Below, piece after piece: positions 22,277-34,200 of a stretch of DNA of 64,000 nucleotides (its first letter is position 1; every line of letters begins with the position of its first letter). The stretch is from positions 80,895,816 through 80,959,815 of the forward strand of contig RSEF01000003.1 of assembly GCA_003993805.1 (NCBI GenBank), in the 5' to 3' direction. Source of the DNA: Himantopus leucocephalus (lineage: Eukaryota; Chordata; Aves; Charadriiformes; Recurvirostridae). The position numbers and the translations under genes were made by a program. A model generated the notes under the pieces. That model saw only the letters and a program-made list of their open reading frames with translations. It ran no database searches and was not told the origin of the DNA.

Positions 22277-25210
22277 TAGAGAGGAAGGATTTGTGAATAT
22301 ATTTTCGTGTAGTCCTCCCTGCTTTTATGAAAGGTAACAATATTAATCTTTTCCTAAACTACTTTGATAGATTTTCATCTAAGTGAATGGATGACCCATA
22401 AATACAGCAGTATGTATAGACATAATGGATGCTGTGTTTCCATACAATAAAATGGATTATTTTTTTTGGTTTGGAGATAAGACGACTTAGGAAAAAAGTG
22501 ATAGAATTAAATAGTCATTTCAAAACTATTTTCACTCTCCTAATCTCCATTGCACTTTAAAGACTTTTCAGAAGTTTCAGAAATAATCTGAAGCTCATTA
22601 AAACACACATCGGTCTCCCTTTTCCCTTTACTAGCAACAATATTCCCAAGGAAACATGATGCCAATAGCTCCTTGCCACTGCTGGCACACTTGCTGACTT
22701 TCCCAAGAGTTCCTGGAGTGCAAAGCATGAGTTATTGTTAATCTAATATCTTTCATTTATGCTGGATTTCGTAGCAGAAAATTCACCTTGATTCATGTGA
22801 GGAAAGCATACCTTGTTTAGCATCTGCTCCTTATCATCTACACTTCTAAATCAAGATTGTCCCTGTGATATCTAAAAGAATCACAAATGTATTAAACTAA
22901 CAGAGGGAGATCTCTTTATCTTTCCTTCCTCGCCTTCTGCATTTCTCCTGTAAAGGTTATTTTCTAAAAAAACGGAAAACTTCTGCTTTGGTTTATTACT
23001 TGGTACATTAACTCAAGAGATTTTGCTGTTGTTGCTGGGAGACAGTTGGAATGAAGGGGGGATTTCACATTGTGCATGCAGGTTTAGATATGTTATCTCT
23101 CATTTTGCCTTCCATGTCACCTCTTTCCATGTCACCTGATCCAAATGCCAAGCCAAAATCTTCAGGCATACAAGAAACGTCCTATTTGCTATTCTTCCTT
23201 TTCCACGTGCTAGGGTACACCTCACATTTTTCTTTTTTCCTTCTATTGAAGAGAGAGGAAATATCAGTATCAAATTCACTGTGAAAGAAACTAATTGAAA
23301 CTGCAGCCATTACAGTGATCACAGTCCAGGTCATTTCTATATGGATAAGTTGAAATGTTTATAGACACATTCACAGACAATACAAATGGCATGTACAGTG
23401 ACACTAAATAAAAAAGATGTTATTCATAATTCCAATGTTATGTTTTCTTCAGTACCTGTAATTGATGTTCTTCTTGAGCTTCATTCACTATACAATTATT
23501 CAACTCTTCCATGTGAATGACAAATATATTACAAAAAGAAGATACTGCCTAATGTGTAACATTTATTGCATAGAGAAATTCCTTTTAATGCATATAAGTG
23601 TCTCTGTTCCATGCTTACTGGAAAAAATTACATGGTTTAGCAAAGCTGGTTTTGATCTCAATGTGAAAAGAATTTCAGCAGCTCCATTCCCTTAATTGGA
23701 TTTGCTATGCATTGTAAACCAAGCAGTACCTTTCACTCAGCTGCAAAAATAAGCCAAGCTTTAAAAATAGTGCAGCTGCAGATATTTACAATATATATTG
23801 AAAGTCACTAACAGGACCATGCATCTTTTTTCTTCCTCACATAAAAGGTGAACAATTCATTCATGTCTACTACTTGTAGAACATAAGGCTTGGGTGCTGC
23901 ACGTTACCAGATGTCCAGAGATGTACCTATGTGATTCTAAATATGTTCTTACTCCCAGCTGGATGTGAATTACCATTACAATGGAGGTATGTGTTTAAGT
24001 GCTTTGCTGGATGAATGTAAAGGTTTTGACTCTTCATGAGATCAAGCCCTAGGAAAGAAGTAGTAACATCTTCCAATTCCATTTTCAACTAAGGGAAAGC
24101 GTAACATCATAGAAACCTCAACATCATACAGAATGTAATGACATACCTAAGATAGATGTCTTATTGGAAGAACTTTGTGTATGCATAAAAATGTATATCT
24201 ATATCTACTGTTGAAATATGTGCCTTTTTAAGTGGTTATTCAAGCACAATATGTTGTAGTGGCGAGCCTCTAAGAGTGCTGGGACACTTTAAAAAAAGCC
24301 CCAATTTTATGAGCACATCTGTCACCACTGTGACCAAAATGTTTACTTTAGCAAATAGTAGTCTATTAAATTTCAAAGTTAACTTTTAGAATTTGAAATT
24401 GTAGAGGAAACCTGGCCTGCTTTCTTGCAAGCCTTGTTGGTTTAAACAGAAAAAGCTGATAATGGCTTTGAAGTTCTGAAGTAGATGCATGAACTCTTGT
24501 ACTTGCTCTAGATTTAGGCAACACAGAGGATGTATTTGCTACTTATTATTACTTATTCAACTGATAGTCAGTTCCTTTCACCTTTGACTGATTCTATTTT
24601 AGCTAGACTAAAATCATTCCTCTCCCTTTGTGAAGTCCAGGGTCCTTCACCTATAAGCCTTGAGAGTTTTTACACATCTGCATGCAAATATTCTCACCAT
24701 CTCATTGCAACTTATATTTGTTTTCTCAAATTGCATATAAGCTACAAGATGGATCTTGATGCAGCTTTTGCATGAGATTACACCATTCTTGTGATTTTGT
24801 AATAGCAAGAATAAGGTAAATTCCTATTTGTAGCATAGATATTTGCTTTAATGAGTATTTGCTTGGGTAAATGAGTGCCTGCATAATTGAGTAATACAGA
24901 GGCTAGAGATAATTAAGCAGAAGTATAAGTTATGTCACCTGTTTACAAATAAAAGCCATTAGTTCAATGTTTAGTATCTTGAAACATCTTCTCAACATTA
25001 AATGCTTATATCGCTGCTTCCATACTGTGGGCATCTCAAGATTCAGTTAATTTATACCTACTACCTAGAATAATACTTTATAATAGTCAGTTTTGCAGGG
25101 ATAACAAAGTGATTCCTTTTAATAAGGAGGGGAAGTGGCTTCTTTCAATAAAGAAGAAACTTCAAGCTGGATTCTGCCTTAAGCTATGTGTAATCTCCTG
25201 CTAATTCCAC
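22277..25210. other. Non-coding interval, nothing identified
   Basis: AT-rich sequence with no recognised exons or mobile elements. The longest open frames (about 80 codons) show no family features. Confidence 0.5.
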
Positions 25211-25443
25211 CGTATTTAAATGTTCATGGATATGACTGCAATGTGCAAAGTGCTACCTGTAAGAATCTGCATAAGCTTCTGTAAGAGAGAAGAAAGGTTA
25301 CAGTATTAGCAAAAGACTTCCAGTATNCGTATTTAAATGTTCATGGATATGACTACAATGTGCAAAGTGCTACCTGTAAGAATCTGCATAAGCTTCTGCA
25401 AGAGAGAAGAAAGGTTACAGTATTAGCAAAAGACTTCCAGTAT
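25211..25443 (+). repeat. 116-bp direct repeat around a single N
   Basis: Copy 1 is 25211-25326, N is 25327 and copy 2 is 25328-25443. They are equal in length with two substitutions. The repeat is flush with the N on both sides, the same pattern as at 20630 and 22085. Confidence 0.93.
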
Positions 25444-25580
25444 TTTTGTTAAATTCCGGGCTTCGTCACAGTCTTAAAAGGTGAGCTGCTACAAGTTATT
25501 CAGGGATTAAGCCAAAAGAAGGATATTAGCTCCCAAAACAAGATTGTTCAAATCAAGTAATAAGGAACCTTGTGTGGTCC

Positions 25581-25835
25581 GGAATACCTCAGGCTAGCAC
25601 CACTGCAAATCTAATTGCACAACCTAGTGAGCAACACCCACACTTTAACCTGTGTTCGAGTCCCATCCAAACTCCACTGAGACTNGGAATACCTCAGGCT
25701 AGCACCCCCGCAAATCTAATTGCACAACCTAGTGAGCAACACCCAAGTCCCTGAAACATCTGTAGTTCGTTACTGTGTATGTACCTGAAAACACTTTAAC
25801 CTGTGTTCGAGTCCCATCCAAACTCCACTGAGACT
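25581..25835 (+). repeat. Direct repeat around a single N with a 46-bp indel
   Basis: Copy 1 is 25581-25684 (104 bp), N is 25685 and copy 2 is 25686-25835 (150 bp). They align throughout except for two substitutions and one clean 46-bp block (AGTCCCTGAA ... ACCTGAAAA) present only in copy 2. Both begin GGAATACCTCAGGCTAGCAC and end CAAACTCCACTGAGACT. Confidence 0.92.
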
Positions 25836-28013
25836 AAGAAAATAAGCAGACCAATATGTAAACCCACTGACCTGGTCAGCATCAGCAGAGCAGTGCTAAC
25901 TCCCTCACGAATAACCAGACTTTTCAGAAAATGTAACTGAAGCAAGTCAGGAGAGAGAAAAAGGGTAGTAGTGGAAGTATGAGAACCTGAGTGAGGGCCC
26001 ACTTTGATTCTATTTTAATTTATCACCAAATCATGCTCCTGCATAGTTGTGCAATAACATCATAGCAGGAGATGTATAGGGTAAATTTTTCCAGATTACC
26101 TTCTATTGGGTACACTCCTGGGACTTGTTCATCTGAATCTCCTCAGGCTGAAGAGAATACTGGATCTAGCTTTTCAATTCCCAGAGTTCCTCTTTCTAGT
26201 CATTAGTTAATTTCTTACTTTTTAACAGAAGCATGGCTTTTTAAGGTTACACATTTAATAAAAGATTTTGGAATTTATGTTAAAACTGAGGCTTTGGGTG
26301 CATTAAGTAACCCTAATCCAGGAATCATAACATTGTAAAGTATAGACATTTCAGATTATGATTACTCAGAACATAAGTTTTTAGAACATTTTTCTGAGAC
26401 ACTTAAGGAAAGATTTTGGATTCCAGCATTCAAAACCCAGTTTTCAGACATCAGGGTCTTTTACTTGGTCTAATACTTACATTAAATATTCATATATATT
26501 AAATTACTACATGATGTTGACGTATTACAGTATAAGCATCTTCCTTATTACCTTCTTTATTCTCTAAAAACCCTTTGTTTTCCTTTGCCTTGAATTGAAA
26601 CTTACGCTATATTTATAACTTGGATTACACAGGTGAGTGAGTTTAGTGTCAGTGACTGGTGCAAGATATGATGAGAAAAATTATTTAATTATATTAAAGA
26701 TGGAAAAGCTTCACTTCTCTCATCAAAGTAAAAAAAATAAAAGATTTTCTATCTTAAAATTTATGCAACTAAACTTTTAAACAAAATATCTAATAATGAA
26801 AAGTGGAAACAGTTTTGAACATTGTAAACCACACCATTGTGATTATTTGAATGCTAAAAATAATCACTTAAGGGAGCAGAAGTTGAAAAGAAGGCTAATT
26901 ATTTGCAGAACTCAAACTGAATTTGTAAATAGTTCTGCTTGCCACAATACTTTATCTTTTACCAAAAAAAAAAATCACACAGTGGAGTTAATACTTACAC
27001 AGCTCAGTATTTATTTATGGTTGAACCATAAGACTCAACAAAGAAAACAGATAAGCTTACAACCACAAGAATAAACCTCTGTTTCAGAAAGTCAGTGAAA
27101 TGAATTTATATCAGCCAAGGCTGCTTGTATATGTAGTAGAGTTATATTTTTAGTTAAAAACCAAACCAAAACAACCTCAAACAAAAAACAGCCAAAACCC
27201 CAGCATTCAGTAGTCGGTGTAGTACAGAGCAGTGCTTATTTGCATTTTCTTCCCTTTCCTGTCTCTGGTGTTAAAGCTCATTCTTCATGGCTCAGGAGCC
27301 TACCTGGAACTCCAGGGCCAGATGATTGTAATATTGTTTAAGGCATTTGCCTGGAGAATGAAAGCTGGAGACTTGGAACCTCTCCTGTTAGTGGTAAACT
27401 TGAATTCAAACCTCCCTCTCCCCAGGCATATTCTACTTGCATGTTACACTAGCAGTGGCCACTGTCCCTTCCATGATCTTGGTGACCTTCAGCAGAAAAC
27501 AACTGACATCTGTCTATACTAATATTTTTTACTGACTCAGGGGAACCAAGAAGGAGTTTCTGGGTAACGAATCTTATTTCATGTGGTCATTTATCTAACT
27601 ATTGAATGCCTGTTTCGTATATGCTTGAGGACACCCCAAATCTGTTGACATCATGCATTTAATTTTCTCCTGGTAGCCAGAATAAATCCCAATGACTTCA
27701 AGTTCATTTGTAATGATTGAACTAAAACCTGTTTTTCAAATTAATTTATTAAGGAGATTGCCATAAAGTAAAATAAAATTCTTTAACCCTTTCCTAACTG
27801 TCAAAAAACATAACAATACCTAGCTTCACTCTCATATTTGAATGAAAGTTACTTTTAATGCCTAAGATGTTCTAATGATTACTGTAGTCGTCATAAAATT
27901 GAACAAAGCTGCAAACTTAGATCTAATTCAAAGCCCATTGAAATCCCTGACTTTCATTTTCTTCATTGATATTTGGATCAGACCTCCTCATATGAGGAAT
28001 AATCATAAATAAT
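25836..28013. other. Non-coding interval, nothing identified
   Basis: AT-rich, no recognised exons. An A/C-rich low-complexity run (CCAAACCAAAACAACC and similar) lies at 27156-27201. A 96-codon open frame at 27232-27522 shows no recognisable domain. Confidence 0.5.
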
Positions 28014-28268
28014 CAGTAAGAGAACAAAAATAAACCTGCATCTCATGAATACAGGGCGAAAGCTACCATGCATAATGTGAAAATGCAGGTAGGGGAAAAA
28101 AAAACACAAATGGGAAATCCTGAACAGCATGCTCAATCACTTNCAGTAAGAGAACAAAAATAAACCTGCATCTCATGAATACAGGGTGAAAGCTACCATG
28201 CATAATGTGAAAATGCAGGTAGGGAAAAAACACAAATGGGAAATCCTGAACAGCATGCTCAATCACTT
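28014..28268 (+). repeat. 125-129-bp direct repeat around a single N
   Basis: Copy 1 is 28014-28142, N is 28143 and copy 2 is 28144-28268. They differ by one substitution and a four-base difference in a G/A run (about 28093-28104 versus 28222-28229). Both begin CAGTAAGAGAAC and end GCTCAATCACTT, flush with the N. Confidence 0.93.
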
Positions 28269-31200
28269 CATTTCAATGGTATGCTTGCTGGTGACCTTCC
28301 ACTAAGTCATAAGCATAATTGGAAAATGTAATGCATTATGCATTCTAGTGTATAGTCCAAAAGCTCAAATTTCCCCTTTGTCCATCAGTCATTAGTTCAT
28401 ATGGGGAAAGGAGCAATGTTTCACAGTTAATGTGCCAATATGTGATTCCATACGTACTTAAAATCTGTGAATTTTACCATAAAATATATAACCATGCTCC
28501 AAATAATGACTTCTGGAATTTGTAAATCTATTATTTCCCCTCTTCACTCTAAATGTGTACAATCCTCAGTGGAGATTTCAATTGTGCTTCTGTCCTGATA
28601 AAGATAAAACCTTTTCCATTACCTCAAGCTCTCCCCATAGGACCCAGAAGCTGTCAGATTCATGTTTTTGTCTAGACTTCATCGTCATCTAGAGACAACT
28701 TCATCTATGCCGGTAAGGTAATGTTTCCCATAACCAGTGTTATCCCTACTGCTACATTTTTGTGTAAGATATGATACTATTGTAGTATACATTTCTCATT
28801 CAGTCATTATTTCTTTTTTCCCTTAGATTTCTATACCTTTTTTTAGTAGAGATGTACTAGTCCCTGTTAAATTAACTTGACTTTAGTCATCTAGTTAGTC
28901 ATCCAGCTTTATAACTTAGGTTTATTGACCTTTTCTTGCAAGATAATTTTACCTTTTATCATAATTTCAGACATTCTGTACTGCTTTTTAAATAGATATT
29001 CCATTTAGATAACCTGCATAAAAATGAACAAAGTCAACTGAAAAGAGAGGATTAGAAAAGAGAGATATGTCACAAAAGACAAATTCTATCATGTTTGCAT
29101 TAACTTTCTCAAATTAGTACTTGGTTACAAAAGTCCACTGTTTGCTAATTTGTAGCTGAACTGAGAGACCAATGCACAATAGGTAACATTAAAACCCAGA
29201 AGAAGCTATTCTTATCTTAGAGGCTGTCTGTTTATAGTTTCAGACAGATTCTAGGTCTATGTAGTGGAAACCTTTACAGAGGATTACCTAGGTATGCTGC
29301 TATTCCATTTTATTTTATTTTTTACCCTGAATGCCCTCAATGTTCAAAACTGCTCAACAAGGCCAATGAGTATGTTATCAGCTATAAATATTGGGAAGCA
29401 TCAGTCATGCCATCAGAAGGGAGAAAGAAGTATATCACACTGCAAGTTTTTATTAGAACATATTCTGAGAGTGTCTTAAAGATCTGTTTCCTTCATTATT
29501 ATCCTTTAAGATGAGAAACACTTGCCTTGTATTTAGATATAAAAACCCAGTTATTTATGAGGATTAATGATTTAGTCATCTGTTTAACAGCTTATGATAG
29601 TAGCTACTGATCTTGAAATGTATGTATTTCTTTGTGTTTACTGATAACTGTGGAAGTGATTTAGTTACCTACTTAGATACACTATGTATTACTGAGGCTA
29701 TTTTGTCAAAATATTAAAAATAAAACTTTTGTGTACATGTATATGTGTATATATAAAGTAGGTGCTAGAGGTAGGTGCTAAGGATCAAATACTACAAAAT
29801 AAAAGAGGTAGACTGCAATCAAATATCATGACTCTGTAGCTATGTACAACTATGGACAAAATAATTTTACGTAACTGTACAGACAGACCAATAAAACTTT
29901 TACCTGCAAAAAAACCCCTATTGATCTTAGTAGTATATTTTAAACAGTCTGCTCAATACAAACTATTTTAGCCCTAGAAGATGCTGTCTAGGATACTCAG
30001 GATGTAATAATTTGGGCATGTTGTGGGGGTGTTTGAAAAGTCTTATTTTTTGCCTGATTATATAAGAAGAATCTGTTGGCAAGATGAGCAATCTATTTTG
30101 GCATTATCTATAGAAATTAAGGTCTGCAGTTCAGCTAAGACTTAGGCATGAGTGTCTCTTATGTAAGTAATCCCATCAATTTCAGTGGAACTGTACATAT
30201 ACACAGTTTGACTATAATGTAAGCTCTTCTCGGGATCATGAATCTTAACACAACAGGTATTTTGAAAAATCTATGCTAATGGAAGCAATATTATGACACT
30301 AGTATATTTCAATAGTTTCTTGTTTGTTTAGTCCGCTATTTCATTCATCCACAGCCTGAGATTCCTTGAATTCTTTCACAAAATGTGAGCTTTCAGAAGG
30401 GTCATGGTCATCTCGCGTACCTCGTGCAAAAGCCTGACCCTGCAAAGTATCAAATGTCTTCTACTACCGAGAAAGACTATCAGAACCTAGCTGCATGGTG
30501 AACCTCACAAAAAAAAGATCTAAAAATAGACAGTGTCTATCAGCAGAGAGCTCAGAAAATGAGTTTTGCATCCCATGGTATAACACTTATGTTGGTAAGA
30601 GTGAGTACTGGGGAGAAGGGAAGGATTTGGGAAGAGCATAGTGCTGCAAGGGTGCAAATCACATAGTTATCAGTCTCAACAGTTTCTTTGTTTTCTTTTT
30701 GATGTCTCACATTTCTACTTTTTAAATAAAAATAAAAGCTCTGTCATTATTTTACAGTGATCTAATTGACATAAAGGCCAAAAGCATAAGTAAATAGGTC
30801 ACAGAAATTTAATATCTATGTAAAACTACAGGAGTTTAAAATGCTCCAATATCCTTTATTCTTGTACAGTACAGAGAAAAGAATCACCGTTCAAGAAGTT
30901 GCTAGTACTTTTGTTCTACAATAAAATGCAGGTTAATTTACTTCCTATTTTAATGTAAGAGACTGACCCTGCATGCAAATACTCAAATTCAGCATTATAT
31001 ACAAGGCTTAAGTCTGTTATTGCTTTAAAACTTTTGAGATGTGTATATAAATGTGCACATATGAACATACATATGTATGTACGTCTTACTTAACTGCATA
31101 GCAATTAAATAGAATTGGAGATAGTGAAGTTGGCTTCTCAGAAGCACTACACTCGATGAGATATTCTGTCCCTACTACTGCTTTCTGCAGGATCATATCA

Positions 31201-34200
31201 ACAGATTATTTTCAGTTTTAAAAAGAAACAGCACCACCTTGTATTCTGAAAGAAAGCTACAACTATTCAGCATCTTAGTGGCCATACAATATATACACAT
31301 GAATAGAAACATAATTATTCACAATAAAAGTAAATATTTTTGTATTAGAAATGTCAAAATAGAACATTGAACCCTGAAACCTTGGTTCAAGACACATCTA
31401 TTTTTAGAAGAATATTATTACAGGGAGTTGCATGAATATTTGAACTAAAGTATATTTCTTTTCATTACTAAAGGCACTTGAATTTTGTTGTTTGTGAAAG
31501 AAAAGATTAGGTTTAATTTGCATTATCATACTACTTGGTTTTGTTATCTAAACAGTGATAGATGTTGGTGAAAACACTTCCAAAAAGGTCTGTATAAATT
31601 ATTCATCAACTATATTCATTAGCTGATACCTGCTCTGCTGCACTTTAAATGTTTCTCATTGAAAGCAGAGATAACACAGTATGATGTAGGCAACTAGCTG
31701 TCCACCATTGAGTAAGAAAAACAAATTGTTATGTAGTCCATAGCTGAAAAATCACTTGTCTAAACTATATAGTGAAAATTTATTAATATATTAAAAGTAA
31801 ATTATGATCTATACGTAAACCATACTTAATAAAAAAGAATGAAATTTATAATGAGAACTGTTTGCAACTAATCTTTCAGATTACTTGTTAGAGAGAACTA
31901 TTTCCTCACTCATCACTAGTGTGTCATAGTTGCTAAGACAAGGATGGCTGGAAAACTGCCCTTCAATTAGATACACTTTTTAAAGTATTGCATTTGTCAA
32001 ACAAACGAAAAAATCCCTTACAGAAGTGGAACTCATTAAAATTGCAGTCAAGTACTGTGTCATGTCTTGTTTTGTTTCCTCTCCATTGCTTACAACACCC
32101 TGCAGAAGGCAGGAGACAAGTTTTCTTTCACTACCAATTTTGACTTTTCTACTTCTAAATACTGATTTTTCCCATGTCACTCATCTTCCAAGCTCTAAGG
32201 GCAAGATTTGACTGTCATTAGAGCTGACAGAACTACTGAAACACAAATTTAATTGTTTCTAACTCTCAGAAAAGAATGCAGGTCTGACCTCAACTGTTGC
32301 TAATATTAGCATTTTAAAATCTCAGTGTATGTATCAAAATGTAGCTAATCAGATGCCTACAAATGCTCTTGGATAAACTCTGAGATACAGGATTTTCTGC
32401 AGGGTCCTTTTCATGGGAAGCTGTAAAATATGTAAGTTTGAGCTTGAAGGAAGGGCAAAGCAGCTGGAATCACGGTATCAGCATAACTGCAAGTGCTGGC
32501 CCCTTTTTCAGAAGGCAAGGAGTGGTCAGAATAAACTGAGTAGAAATATTGCTGAGTTAGGGACTTGTATGATTCACTAGAGGAAAAAAAAAAAAAGTAT
32601 TTTGACTTCCCGGGTTGCAGAAATTAAAAGAAAACTGATGTGGGATATATGCAATCAGTTCAACTGAACACAGGAGACTCCTGGAGAACTTGGCATCATT
32701 TGTAAGTCATTCAGTTTGAGAGATTAGTGGGAAAGCAGCAGACAACATGAATAGAAAGATTAAAGCAAAGAAGGAGGCAAAACACAGTGAGAGAGGTGAC
32801 TGGAGAAGAAATACAAAATCAACATTTTTATTAAAAATCACAAGAACACAGTTGTGGTATTATCTGAACCAGAGAATGATTTCATGTCCTTCCAATGTTC
32901 ATTGGAACTACGGCTACACGGGCCTTTCCTGGGGTTTTCTGCATTTTTCAATAGCAACATTCCTTTCATATATTTCACATGATTTTATTATTTGGGGACA
33001 GATTTGTATTTCTTTTTAAAGTCGCAAGCATTTTAAGAAGGCTTAAGCAGGCTTTGAGGCAGCTGTTGTCTAACTGTGGAAGGGCATGAATTCATGCTGC
33101 TCTTCACTGCTTGGCCTCAGGACCCAGTCATGAGCTCTGTCATGTAGAACCACTTTTTATGAGCTGCTCCACTTCTGTTTCCAGTGGAAATCGAAGTGCT
33201 ATCCCAAAACAATACATAACTCTCCTCAATCTCCATAGAACTCATAGCTGTTGTGAGAGCAATCCTAAAACATGCCAATAGGAGAAAAACATTCACCAAA
33301 TATAGTGACAATGACTAACAAAACAAAGAAACAAAAACTTGCCACACTGGTTTTTCTCTCAATTTTTATATGAAAAAGCCAGGGAGCTAATACATTCATC
33401 CATAAGCAGAAAGTTATGTTCCAGGACTTTTCATCAGTGAACCCAACAGCTGTTGAACAATGTTTAAGAGAGTTAATGGGTAGATGAGAAATTTATTTCC
33501 TTTAGAAACATGAGAAGGTTGCTATTCATAAGGCAGATAGTTGCTGTCATGATGGAAATATGTTTTTCCTATCATGCTTTTTCATGTTATTTTCATCCAC
33601 TCTTTTTCTTTTTTTTTCTTTCCCTCCCCCCTCCCTGATGCCCAACACCATGGTAATAACCATGTTTTTCTGTTTCTTGAAATCCCTACCATGTGGGACA
33701 AAAATTATATACAGTATGCATATGTAAATACATCTCCAGGAGCAACTGTTGAAGATACCGAACGGCAATTGACTGTGCCCATTTCATAACATTTTGATAA
33801 AGTAAAGAATGCAATGCTGTTGGACACGTTTAACCACATTTTGATTTAAACATACTGTGATATTGCTACAATTCATATTCAGCAGCAGCAGATCTCTCTG
33901 CTTCATAAAAAGCCCCACTCTGCTTCCTTCAGTTAAAAATGCAAGGTACAGGGGATATATTAAATCCATTTGCTATGTTTTCTTTCAGAATTATTAATAA
34001 TGACTTCTTCCATGTATGCAAAAGCATACTTACCCATAATGGTGTTTACAGCATCATTAGTATTTAGTCATGATTCTGAGACTATAATTAAGCATTGACA
34101 CTTTATATTTTGGGGAAAATGGAACTATTTCTAGAACATTCTATGATATATATTTTTTGGGGGGGATGTCCAACTACTGACATACTTTTAAGATTTTAAT

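Noticed and set aside
25655..25685. tRNA B-box-like string GTGTTCGAGTCCC (also in the right copy near 25803)
   Set aside because: No A box at the right distance, no cloverleaf, and the string sits in the contig-end repeat. Not a tRNA or a clear tRNA-derived SINE.
20596..28268. Real local tandem duplications or a CRISPR-like repeat array
   Set aside because: Each pair occurs once, differs in sequence from the others, and breaks exactly at a lone N. Assembly overlap explains all five.
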